Of a stretch of 10,383 nucleotides of DNA, positions 1 to 7,429 are shown in pieces (position 1 is the first letter of the stretch; the number at the start of each line of letters is the position of its first letter). Source of the stretch: Comamonadaceae bacterium (GTDB taxonomy: Bacteria > Pseudomonadota > Gammaproteobacteria > Burkholderiales > Burkholderiaceae_C); NCBI GenBank assembly GCA_947458345.1, contig CANHBU010000030.1, positions 1 through 10,383 on the forward strand. The letters are read 5' to 3'. The translations under genes and the position numbers were made by a program. The notes below the pieces were generated by a model, which was not told the DNA's origin, made no database searches, and saw only the letters and a program-made list of their open reading frames with translations.

Positions 1-79
1 ATTCACGACATTCGACCGACGATTGGCAAAACGGGCCAGGAGCCTGGATTTGTCGCCGCCCGTCGAGCTGCTGGCCTAG
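1..79 (+). CDS. C-terminal end of a probable PIN-domain (VapC-like) protein, cut by the window edge
   Basis: Only the last 25 codons are visible (frame begins at base 2, TAG at 77-79). They read FTTFDRRLAKRARSL, then a short tail ending PPVELLA. A hydrophobic strand followed by TFDRxxAKRA is what the C-terminus of PIN-domain ribonucleases looks like, where the Asp of TFD is usually one of the metal-binding acidic residues. If so, this is the toxin of a VapBC-type module or a related PIN RNase, and its antitoxin would lie to the left of the window. The stop codon shares the CTAG tetranucleotide with the stop of the convergent DUF1289 gene. The call rests on a short stretch, so the family is a reasonable guess and not certain. 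Confidence 0.55.
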   Translation, partial: FTTFDRRLAKRARSLDLSPPVELLA

Positions 80-225
80 CCTTGTTCAGAGGCGGGCCGC
101 TCGCCAGCCCGCTCAGGCTCGGCCGGCTCCTGCACCGGCTTGCCGCAGCCCATGCACAGGCCGCTGGTCTGGTCGACCATGCACACGCCCACGCAGGGGT
201 AGAGCTCGTCGTCTTCGGTGCTCAT
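76..225 (-). CDS. Small four-cysteine DUF1289 family protein
   Basis: A 49-residue protein with the DUF1289 signature: Pro-Cys-x3-Cys near the start and Cys-x2-Cys-Gly further on (C11, C15, C24, C27), with GLCMGCGK around the second pair. The family is of unknown function; the cysteine spacing suggests a bound metal (zinc or Fe-S), which is inference. The start ATG (223-225) overlaps the TGA of mnmA as ATGA, so it is the last gene of a minus-strand operon and probably translationally coupled. A longer reading frame extends upstream inside mnmA but is a shadow. The protein is short for the family: after the last cysteine it goes directly into a hydrophilic, Glu/Pro-rich tail without the Trp-containing segment I expect in DUF1289 proteins. 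Confidence 0.8.
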   Translation of the reverse strand: MSTEDDELYPCVGVCMVDQTSGLCMGCGKPVQEPAEPERAGERPASEQG

Positions 226-1403
226 GCCTGGGCGATGACTTGAAAAGCCTCTGGGTTGAGCGCGTCGCAGGCGTCGATCACGCCGCCGCCCAGGCAGACC
301 TCGCCGTCGTAAAGCACCGCAGACTGACCGGGGGTGACGGCCCACTGGGTCTGGGCAAAGCTTAGCGCGCATTGCTGCGCATCGGCGCCGATCACGGTAC
401 AGGCGGCGTCTTGCTGGCGGTAACGGGTCTTGGCCGCCATAGCGCCCAGGCGCGGCGCCTGGCCGGCCACCCAGCTGCAGTCCTGCGCATGCAGGCGATG
501 TGACAGCAGCCAAGGGTGGTCGTGGCCCTGCACCACCCACAGCGTGTTGTGCTCCACATCTTTGCGCGCCACAAACCAGGGCTCATGTTCGCCGGCGCCG
601 CGCAGGCCTTTGGCCTGCAGAGCCTTGAGCGCAGCGCCCTTGGCCTTGACGCCACCAATACCCAGGCCCTGGCGCTGGCCCAGGGTGTAAAAGCTCAGGC
701 CCACATGCTCGCCGATGACGCGGCCGCTGTCGCTCTTGATCGGGCCTGGGGCTTTGGCGATGTAGCGGTTGAGGAAGTCGCGAAACGGCCGCTCGCCAAT
801 GAAGCAGATGCCGGTCGAATCTTTCTTCTTGGCATTGGGCAGCCCGATCTCGTCGGCAATGCGCCGCACCTCGCTCTTGTGCAGCTCGCCCACCGGGAAC
901 AGGGTCTTGGCCAGTTGCGCCTGGTTGAGGCGGTGCAAAAAGTAGCTTTGATCTTTTGAGGGATCAAGCCCCTTGAGCAGCTCATGCAGGCCGGTAGCCG
1001 GATTCAGGCGCACCCGGGCGTAATGGCCGGTGGCGATTTTTTCGGCGCCCAGGCGCAGGGCGTGGTCCAGGAAGGCCTTGAACTTGATCTCGGCATTGCA
1101 CAAGATGTCGGGGTTGGGCGTGCGACCGGCCTGGTACTCGCGCAAAAACTCGGCAAACACCCGGTCCTTGTAGTCGGCCGCAAAGTTGACATGCTCGATC
1201 TCGATGCCGATCACATCGGCCACCGCAGCGGCGTCGACAAAGTCGATGTTGGCCGAGCAAAACTCGCTGTCGTCGTCGTCTTCCCAGTTCTTCATGAAGA
1301 TGCCGATGACCTCATGCCCGGCTTTTTTGAGCAAATAGGCGCTGACGGCCGAGTCCACGCCGCCACTGAGGCCGACGACGACACGCATAAGACGAGATGA
1401 CAT
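222..1403 (-). CDS. mnmA: tRNA-specific 2-thiouridylase MnmA
   Basis: MnmA adenylates C2 of the wobble uridine in tRNA-Lys, -Glu and -Gln and transfers sulfur from a relay persulfide, giving the s2U part of mnm5s2U34. The 393-residue product has the PP-loop ATP-binding motif SGGVDSA at residues 13-19, the NPD motif at 97-99, the first catalytic cysteine in [10 protein letters not shown] (C102), the SKDQSYFL tRNA-contact segment at about 149-156, and the second catalytic cysteine in [12 protein letters not shown] (C200). A C-terminal beta-barrel region follows. It is slightly longer than E. coli MnmA (about 368). Two in-frame ATGs are possible, at 1403 and 1388 (the second gives [10 protein letters not shown]). 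Neither has a Shine-Dalgarno; I prefer 1403 because GATAAT lies exactly six bases upstream. Its 3' end overlaps the DUF1289 gene. Confidence 0.97.
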   Translation of the reverse strand: MSSRLMRVVVGLSGGVDSAVSAYLLKKAGHEVIGIFMKNWEDDDDSEFCSANIDFVDAAAVADVIGIEIEHVNFAADYKDRVFAEFLREYQAGRTPNPDILCNAEIKFKAFLDHALRLGAEKIATGHYARVRLNPATGLHELLKGLDPSKDQSYFLHRLNQAQLAKTLFPVGELHKSEVRRIADEIGLPNAKKKDSTGICFIGERPFRDFLNRYIAKAPGPIKSDSGRVIGEHVGLSFYTLGQRQGLGIGGVKAKGAALKALQAKGLRGAGEHEPWFVARKDVEHNTLWVVQGHDHPWLLSHRLHAQDCSWVAGQAPRLGAMAAKTRYRQQDAACTVIGADAQQCALSFAQTQWAVTPGQSAVLYDGEVCLGGGVIDACDALNPEAFQVIAQA

Positions 1404-1409
1404 GGGGGG

Positions 1410-1415
1410 ATTATC
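1410..1415 (-). promoter_or_regulatory. Candidate -10 element (GATAAT) of mnmA, leaderless arrangement
   Basis: On the minus strand the sequence is GATAAT, six cytosines, then ATG. With the usual distance from a -10 hexamer to the start site, transcription would begin on or next to the A of the ATG, giving a leaderless mRNA. No convincing -35 is seen at 16-18 bp and there is no Shine-Dalgarno, so this is suggestive only. Confidence 0.4.
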
Positions 1416-1466
1416 CCGGGTGCGCTACGCTTGAGCCCCTGACTGCCCCCCACTGTGCCCAGCCCC

Positions 1467-1976
1467 ATGTCCAATCCCCACCAAACCGCCCGCTGGGGCG
1501 CGCTCGCCATAGCCGCCGTGTGGATGGCTATCGCTGGGGCTCTGTACTGGGGCTTTGAGTACTTCGAGCAAAGTCGGCAGGCCAAGCTTCGTCCCTACTC
1601 GCGCGGCGCTGGCGAGTTGGTGATTCCGCGCCAGCGCGATGGCCACTTTCATGTGCGAGGCGAGATCAACCGGCAGCCGGTGACGTTTTTGGTGGACACC
1701 GGTGCCAGCCATGTGAGCGTGAACCAGGCGCTGGCCGAGCAGGCGGGGCTGCCTCAGGGCGCGCCGATGACCCTGAGCACAGCCAACGGCACGCGGCCGG
1801 GCCAACTGGTGCGCGGTGTGCCGGTGCGGGCGGGGGATCTGGTGCTCAACGACGCCAGCATCAGCGTGGGCCTGAGCGGCCTGCCCATAGACCAGGCCTT
1901 GCTCGGCCAGTCCTTCCTAAAGCACTTTGATGTGGAGATCGGCCGGGACACGATGGTGCTGCGCCGGCGGCCATGA
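1467..1976 (+). CDS. Membrane-anchored retropepsin-like (clan AA) aspartic protease
   Basis: A 169-residue protein with one N-terminal hydrophobic segment (about residues 10-29, ALAIAAVWMAIAGALYWG), a short linker, and a single retropepsin-type domain. The catalytic motif FLVDTGASHVSV places the active Asp at residue 77 (DTGAS 77-81). LLGQSFL at 145-151 matches the conserved hydrophobic-hydrophobic-Gly motif near the end of this fold. One lobe means it should act as a homodimer, with the domain outside the cytoplasmic membrane; substrate unknown. It resembles the proteobacterial TIGR02281-type family. A GTG at 1455 extends the frame by four codons, but the ATG at 1467 better fits a charged N-terminus before the membrane segment. 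There is no strong Shine-Dalgarno. It is transcribed divergently from mnmA across about 60 bp. Confidence 0.85.
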   Translation: MSNPHQTARWGALAIAAVWMAIAGALYWGFEYFEQSRQAKLRPYSRGAGELVIPRQRDGHFHVRGEINRQPVTFLVDTGASHVSVNQALAEQAGLPQGAPMTLSTANGTRPGQLVRGVPVRAGDLVLNDASISVGLSGLPIDQALLGQSFLKHFDVEIGRDTMVLRRRP

Positions 1977-1984
1977 GGCGCTGA

Positions 1985-2103
1985 GGGACGGTTTGCAAAA
2001 GTCCCGTCAGGGCGAGATGGCCACGTCGCTAGCGCTCCTCGCGATGGCAGCAAGGGCGAGGCAATCCTCAAGATGACCGCGGCCGGGCAATCCTCGCCAT
2101 CGC
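1985..2103. repeat. Cluster of short inverted and direct repeats after the protease gene
   Basis: The 155-bp space between the convergent protease and Nudix genes contains gggac/gtccc (1985-1989 and 2001-2005, 11-nt loop). An 8-bp inverted pair follows, gcgatggc at 2041-2048 and gccatcgc at 2096-2103. A 10-bp direct repeat, ggcaatcctc, lies at 2060-2069 and 2086-2095, inside that pair. There is no T-run, so an intrinsic terminator is not shown. It could be a degenerate intergenic repeat or a factor-dependent termination zone for the convergent transcripts. Confidence 0.35.
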
Positions 2104-2131
2104 GCGATTGTGCAGACCTGGCCTCAGGCGT

Positions 2132-2650
2132 TTAGTCTGCGAGTAGCTGCCCGATGCGGTAGACGCTCGGATCGGTGCTCAGCAGCTCGAGCGGGTAGCG
2201 CCGGCCATCGAGGTGGTCTTGCATGCAGCGCAGCAGCAGCGGGCTGCGGTGCAGATGGGCGCTGGCGCGGATTTCTTCGGGGCTCATCCAGACCGTGCGC
2301 ACGATGCCCTCATCGAGCGAGCGCTCGGGCTGCAGGGCTCCGAGCTCGCCGCAAAAGGCAAAGCGCAGATAGGTGATGTCCTCGGTAGGCTGGCCCGGCA
2401 CGGGGCGCTCAAAGCGCGAGAGGGAAACGCCGACCAGCGCGTTCGGCACGAAAGTGTGGGCAGTTTCTTCCAGCGCCTCACGGGCACAGGCTTCGATCGG
2501 ACTCTCGCCCGGATCCAGGTGGCCGGCCGGGTTGTTGAGCCTGAGGCCGTCACGGGTGAACTCTTCGACCAGCATGAACTGGCTGCGCCCGCCGACCTTG
2601 CGCTCGATGATGGCGGCAACGGTGACACTGGGTTTCCAACGCTCTTGCAT
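2132..2650 (-). CDS. nudJ: Nudix hydrolase, NudJ-like phosphatase
   Basis: A 172-residue Nudix protein. The Nudix box reads GHLDPGE (G43-E49), then seven residues and REALEET, supplying the metal-binding glutamates E58, E61 and E62; the usual Gly after EEx is Ala. The start MQERWKPSVTVAAII and the late segment RSPLL...GRRYPLELL closely resemble E. coli NudJ, which hydrolyses nucleoside tri- and diphosphates and the thiamine intermediate HMP-PP. NudJ sits directly upstream of mnmA in E. coli, and here too it lies upstream on the same strand but separated by a protease gene. A TTG at 2695 would add 15 residues; I choose the ATG at 2650 from the NudJ alignment and the GATAAT six bases upstream. 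It is slightly longer than E. coli NudJ (about 153). Confidence 0.85.
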   Translation of the reverse strand: MQERWKPSVTVAAIIERKVGGRSQFMLVEEFTRDGLRLNNPAGHLDPGESPIEACAREALEETAHTFVPNALVGVSLSRFERPVPGQPTEDITYLRFAFCGELGALQPERSLDEGIVRTVWMSPEEIRASAHLHRSPLLLRCMQDHLDGRRYPLELLSTDPSVYRIGQLLAD

Positions 2651-2656
2651 AGGCTG

Positions 2657-2662
2657 ATTATC
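2657..2662 (-). promoter_or_regulatory. Candidate -10 element (GATAAT) of the nudJ-like gene, leaderless arrangement
   Basis: The minus strand reads GATAAT, CAGCCT, then the ATG at 2650, the same spacing as at mnmA. A start site at the usual distance would fall on the first base of the start codon. No clear -35 or Shine-Dalgarno is visible. Finding this at both genes makes it more credible than either alone. Confidence 0.4.
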
Positions 2663-2763
2663 GGAGCTTGGCCACTGACGGGGCTTCTTGCTCAACTATC
2701 TCAAATATCGCTGAAGTGGCCCGCGGCTTCAAAACGAGAGGAGCTCGGCCAGCGGATCGTCGT

Positions 2764-2783
2764 GCCGGGGCACTTGCCCCGGC
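2764..2783. repeat. GC-rich perfect hairpin downstream of glpD
   Basis: An 8-bp perfect inverted repeat, gccggggc / gccccggc, with a 4-nt loop lies 26 bp beyond the glpD stop. On the minus strand no T-run follows, so it is not a canonical intrinsic terminator. It could protect the 3' end of the glpD mRNA or assist termination. Nothing else was recognised in the 158 bp between the nudJ-like gene and glpD. Confidence 0.45.
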
Positions 2784-2808
2784 TGGGGGCTGGCGGTTTG
2801 AATCGGGC

Positions 2809-4449
2809 TCAAATCGTCTTCTCCGTAGGCCTCGGTTTTGACGCTGCGGCAGCCTTTGCCGCTGCAGCGCTGCGGGACTTCAGGCTGTCCAGGGTGTCCC
2901 GAGGGTCCATTGTGTATTGGTCGCACAAGGCCAGAAACTGGGGCAGCTGGGGGTCGATCCCGGTCTCGTGCTCGAGCAAACGGGCCACCTGCGGCGCCAT
3001 CGCCTTGGCCGCGCGCGCGTCCAGAAACAAGGCCCGCCAACGGCGCGCCAGCATGTCCTCGACCGTGACGGCCCATTCGTGGCGGGCGCTGTGACGCACC
3101 ATGGCCTGCGTCAGACCCATGCCCAGTGGCACCCGGTCGTCAGGCCCTGCGTCCAACTGCACGCTGCCCAGCAAATGCGGCCCAGGCGCCTCTTGCAAAC
3201 TCACGGCCGACAGGGTCGGCGCGCCCCAGAGGCGATGCTGCGCGGTTTGCGCCTCGCGCGCAGGTGGCGGCAGATCGCCCGCGGCCACCAGCGCCGCCAT
3301 CACCTCTTGGGCCATCGCCCGGTACGTGGTCCATTTGCCACCGGTAACCGTCAGCAGGCCCTGGGCTTCGCGCACGATCAGGTGCTCGCGCGACAGGGCC
3401 GCCGTTGAGCCCGCGCTGGCCGGGCCCGCCTCGACCAGGGGCCGCAGCCCGACCCACACACTGAGCACCTGCTCAGGCGCCAGTTGCACACCCAGGGCGC
3501 GCTGCGTTTCTTGCAAGAGGAACTGCAATTCGGCCTCCAGGGGCCGGGGCTCGAGTGGGGCGTCGCCGCGCGGCGTATCGGTGGTGCCGATAACCGTCGC
3601 GCCCAGCCAAGGCACGGCAAAGAGCACCCGGCCATCGCGGGTTCGCGGCACAAGCACGGCCTCGCGCAAAGGCAGGGTCTGCCGGCTCACCACCAGATGC
3701 ACGCCCTGGCTCGGACGCACCAGCGGGCGCGGGTTGAGCGGCTGACCGCCTTGGTGGACTTGCCTGCGCACCTCGTCAACCCAGACCCCGGCTGCATTGA
3801 CAACGCAAGGCGCTTGCAACGTAGCGCGCGCGCCACTGAGCTCGTCTTGCAGCTCGATCTGCCAGGCTTGCCCATCGGTGCTCAGGCCCGTGACGCGAGT
3901 GTGGTTGCGCAGCTCGGCGCCAGCGGCGCGTGCGGTTTGGGCCAAGGCCAGGGCCAGACGGGCGTCGTCGAACTGACCGTCCCAGTAGCGCACACCGGCA
4001 AAGGCCGACGGCAGTGTGGGCAGGAGCCGGCGCATGGCCTGCGGGCCGACCGCCTGCGTCTTGCCCAGACTCAAGCGGCCGGCCAGCGCCTGATAGAGCT
4101 TCAGACCCAGCAGGGTCAGCGCCCAGCGCAGGGGATTGTTTTCGGCCACCACGAAGGGCAGGGGCTGGGCCAGGTGGGGTGCGAGCCCGAGCACCAAGGC
4201 CCGCTCGTGCAGCGCCTGGCGCACCAGGGCGATGCGGCCCTGCGCCAGGTAGCGCACGCCACCGTGCAGCAGCTTGGTCGAGCGCGAGGAGGTGCCGCTG
4301 GCGAAATCGCGCGCCTCCACCAGGGCCACCCGCCGGCCCTCGAGCGCCGCCTGCACCGCCACGCCCAGACCGGTGGCCCCGCCGCCGATGACCAGCACGT
4401 CCAGGGCGCCCACGCGGGCCGCCCAAGTCCCGAGATCGGTTCGCATCAT
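2809..4449 (-). CDS. glpD: Aerobic glycerol-3-phosphate dehydrogenase (FAD-dependent)
   Basis: GlpD oxidises sn-glycerol 3-phosphate to dihydroxyacetone phosphate at the inner face of the cytoplasmic membrane, passing electrons to quinone. The 546-residue product starts with a Rossmann FAD site (VLVIGGGATGLG, GGGATG at 22-27, acidic E45 at the end of strand 2) and the family signature SGTSSRSTKLLHGGVRYL at 51-68. VIGTTDTP lies at 287-293 and VTGGKWTTYR at 368-377 in the FAD/substrate domain; a C-terminal helical domain follows. It is longer than E. coli GlpD (501), mainly from an Ala/Lys-rich tail at about 527-546. Two consecutive ATGs (4447-4449 and 4444-4446) can start it; neither has a good Shine-Dalgarno. 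It is divergent from glpR, as expected for a GlpR-controlled gene. Confidence 0.96.
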   Translation of the reverse strand: MMRTDLGTWAARVGALDVLVIGGGATGLGVAVQAALEGRRVALVEARDFASGTSSRSTKLLHGGVRYLAQGRIALVRQALHERALVLGLAPHLAQPLPFVVAENNPLRWALTLLGLKLYQALAGRLSLGKTQAVGPQAMRRLLPTLPSAFAGVRYWDGQFDDARLALALAQTARAAGAELRNHTRVTGLSTDGQAWQIELQDELSGARATLQAPCVVNAAGVWVDEVRRQVHQGGQPLNPRPLVRPSQGVHLVVSRQTLPLREAVLVPRTRDGRVLFAVPWLGATVIGTTDTPRGDAPLEPRPLEAELQFLLQETQRALGVQLAPEQVLSVWVGLRPLVEAGPASAGSTAALSREHLIVREAQGLLTVTGGKWTTYRAMAQEVMAALVAAGDLPPPAREAQTAQHRLWGAPTLSAVSLQEAPGPHLLGSVQLDAGPDDRVPLGMGLTQAMVRHSARHEWAVTVEDMLARRWRALFLDARAAKAMAPQVARLLEHETGIDPQLPQFLALCDQYTMDPRDTLDSLKSRSAAAAKAAAASKPRPTEKTI

Positions 4450-4453
4450 TAAA

Positions 4454-4480
4454 ACTTAAATTAAGTGATCATTTTATGAT
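4454..4480. promoter_or_regulatory. Two adjacent palindromes in the glpD-glpR intergenic region, candidate GlpR operator
   Basis: In an AT-rich patch of an otherwise GC-rich window there are two perfect small palindromes: acttaa-a-ttaagt (4454-4466) and atcat-ttt-atgat (4468-4480). They lie 5-31 bp in front of the glpD start, overlapping a possible glpD -10 (TAAAAT on the minus strand, 4471-4476). The position suits a repressor site for GlpR, which is encoded next door and would sense glycerol 3-phosphate. The sequence does not obviously match the E. coli GlpR operator, so the assignment rests on position and symmetry. The rest of the 120-bp gap should carry the divergent promoters, but no strong -35/-10 pair stands out. 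Confidence 0.45.
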
Positions 4481-4569
4481 TGTTTTGGCGCGCATTTACA
4501 CCATTTAGCCCAAAAGCGGCGATTGGCTTATGCTTGCGCCGTCCAGCGCGCTCACCCTGAACCGACCCC

Positions 4570-5337
4570 ATGGCTCTGAACCCTCGTCAACTGGCCGTCT
4601 TGCAGGCGGTGCGTGAGCACGGCGCGCTGGGAACGCAGGCGCTGGCCGAACGCTTTGGCATCACCTTGCAGACCGTCAGGCGAGACATCCAGCGGCTGAG
4701 CGAGGCGGGCGTGCTCGAGCGCTTTCATGGCGGCGTGCGCGGCATCGACAGTGGCAGCCGCAATGCCGCCTACGCCGAACGCCAGCGCGCCCATGCCCAG
4801 GCCAAACAGGCCATTGCGCGCAAGGTGGCCGCGCTGATTCCGGCCGGCAGCAGTTTGTTCATGAACATCGGCACCACCGTCGAGGCCGTCGCCAGCGAGT
4901 TGCTGCAGCACCAGGGCCTGCGCGTGGTCACCAACAACTTGCATGTGGCGCGCACGCTCAGCGCCAACCCAAGCTGCGAAGTGGTCCTTGCGGGCGGCAC
5001 GGTGCGCCCCGAAGACCTGGCGGTGGTGGGAGAGGCGGCGCTGTCTTTCATCGGCCAGTTCAAGGTCGATATCGGGCTGATTGGCATCAGTGGCATCGAC
5101 GCCGACGGCAGCCTGCGCGATTTCGACATGCGCGAGGTGATGGTCGCCCGCGCCATCGTCGAGCGCTCGCGCCAGGTCTGGCTGGTGGCCGATGCCAGCA
5201 AATTCGGCCGGCCGGCCATGATCGAAATGGCGACGCTCAGCCAGGTGCACACCCTCTTTACCAATGCGCCGCCCGAGCCGCCCTTCGAGCGGCTCTTGCG
5301 CGAGCACGATGTGCGCTGCGTGATTGCCCCCCATTGA
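4570..5337 (+). CDS. glpR: DeoR-family glycerol-3-phosphate regulon repressor
   Basis: A 255-residue DeoR-type regulator. The N-terminal winged helix-turn-helix covers about residues 5-57, with the recognition region [24 protein letters not shown]. The C-terminal sugar-phosphate (isomerase-like) sensor domain shows [10 protein letters not shown] (99-108), VVTNNLHVA (119-127), AGGTVRPED (141-149), [16 protein letters not shown] (171-186) and [10 protein letters not shown] (205-214), as in GlpR. The effector is expected to be glycerol 3-phosphate, releasing repression of glpD and glpK; this follows from the family and from its place between those genes. The ATG at 4570 aligns with the family start, although no clear Shine-Dalgarno precedes it. 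The TGA overlaps a possible TTG start of glpK, and the two genes are surely one transcript. Confidence 0.93.
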   Translation: MALNPRQLAVLQAVREHGALGTQALAERFGITLQTVRRDIQRLSEAGVLERFHGGVRGIDSGSRNAAYAERQRAHAQAKQAIARKVAALIPAGSSLFMNIGTTVEAVASELLQHQGLRVVTNNLHVARTLSANPSCEVVLAGGTVRPEDLAVVGEAALSFIGQFKVDIGLIGISGIDADGSLRDFDMREVMVARAIVERSRQVWLVADASKFGRPAMIEMATLSQVHTLFTNAPPEPPFERLLREHDVRCVIAPH

Positions 5338-5366
5338 CGGCACCTCAACCGCGAAAGAAGCCAGAC

Positions 5367-6887
<1,521 letters not shown>

Positions 6888-6979
6888 GACCAGAAGGCGC
6901 CAGCGCACTTGGGCACCAGCGCCATTGCGCACGGCACCTGCTGCCGCGTCTGGATGTGAACAAGGGCGCCGAAATCCGC

Positions 6980-7177
6980 GGCCAGGCGCTCAGCGAAATT
7001 CATGACGACATGAAGGTAGGCATCCGCGCTTTCCTTTTTTCGGGCTATCCTCACCTGCAAGAGTGCGAGACCTTTGGCACCAAGGTGCTGCCGCAGCTCA
7101 AAACGGTATCGTTGCCCCATGCCTACGGGCGGGTTCCAGCCCAAATGCCGACCACGCCGCTGGGCGTGCGGCATTGA
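6980..7177 (+). pseudogene. 3' remnant of an SsuD-like FMN-dependent monooxygenase
   Basis: A reading frame ending with TGA at 7177 encodes QALSEIHDDMKVGIRAF, then LFSGYPHLQECETFG, KVLPQLKTVSLPHAYGRVP and a Pro/Thr-rich end. This matches the C-terminus of alkanesulfonate monooxygenase SsuD and related bacterial luciferase-fold enzymes (SGYPHLEE...FPLL). Normal SsuD is about 380 residues; only about 65 remain. Upstream of about 6980 the same frame loses resemblance and runs into the end of glpK, with no start or ribosome site of its own. In the intact family this segment is the end of the TIM barrel and cannot work alone. I see nothing recognisable in 6888-6979. The relationship is judged by eye from the SGYPHL motif and its surroundings. 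Confidence 0.7.
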
Positions 7178-7181
7178 TCAC

Positions 7182-7186
7182 AGGAG
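7182..7186 (+). promoter_or_regulatory. Ribosome binding site of the broken aldo/keto reductase gene
   Basis: AGGAG lies nine bases before the ATG at 7196, a far better Shine-Dalgarno than most intact genes in this window have. It shows that the following remnant keeps its true start region and might still be translated into a short peptide. Confidence 0.6.
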
Positions 7187-7195
7187 CGGTTTGTC

Positions 7196-7367
7196 ATGAA
7201 AAGAGTGTCCTTGCCCAAGGGGCGCAGCCTGAGCCAGATCGCCTACGGGGTCTGGCGCACGTCGAGCGCAAAGCCAGCAAGTGCCGATGGACCGGCAAAC
7301 TTGGTTCGCGCTCTATGAGCTCGCCCTGGGCCACGAGGTGCCCCTAAATCTTGGGCATGACGCCTGA
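7196..7367 (+). pseudogene. Internally deleted aldo/keto reductase (YdhF-like): 5' end joined to 3' end
   Basis: From the ATG at 7196 the sequence encodes MKRVSLPKGRSLSQIAYGVWR, like the start of YdhF-type aldo/keto reductases. That frame then leaves family resemblance and stops at 7316-7318. In another frame, from about 7281, the sequence encodes VPMDRQTWFALYELALGHEVP, closely resembling the end of the same family (E. coli YdhF ends RQQWFRIRKAALGYDVP), and stops at 7365-7367. The roughly 250 residues in between, including the catalytic Tyr/Lys/His and NADPH site, are gone. The simplest reading is one internal deletion of about 750-800 bp with a frame change, joining somewhere in 7259-7285. 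The stop lies seven codons beyond the family's usual GxxVP end, so the original stop has probably been lost. Confidence 0.7.
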
Positions 7368-7400
7368 ACCTGATGTCCGAACCTGATGCCTGAGCCTTCA
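7362..7400 (+). repeat. 13-bp tandem repeat upstream of the TauE-like gene
   Basis: Two units, gcctgaacctgat (7362-7374) and gtccgaacctgat (7375-7387), differ at two positions, followed by a partial third, gcctgagcc (7388-7396). The array ends 30-40 bp before the next start codon. It may be replication slippage in decaying sequence, or a spacer affecting the promoter of the exporter gene. Confidence 0.55.
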
Positions 7401-7429
7401 CACTTGCGCTGCAGCCCCAAACGCTCAAT

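Noticed and set aside
2764..2783. GC-rich hairpin as an intrinsic terminator of glpD
   Set aside because: The stem is perfect but no T-run follows on the minus strand, so I list it only as a hairpin.
2729..2830. Short frame past the glpD stop in another minus-strand frame, ending PLAELLSF
   Set aside because: It has no start codon with a ribosome site and no known homologue that I recognise. It could be a small gene or a lost glpD tail, but nothing supports either.
3484..4452. A 322-codon plus-strand open frame across the glpD gene
   Set aside because: It is antisense to glpD, which has a full set of family motifs; the product is Gln/Arg/His/Ala-rich without any domain, as expected for a shadow in GC-rich DNA.
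5334..5366. TTG start for glpK overlapping the glpR stop
   Set aside because: The overlap is attractive, but the extra 11 residues have no counterpart in E. coli GlpK, while the GTG at 5367 aligns at residue 1 and has a purine-rich stretch at the right distance.
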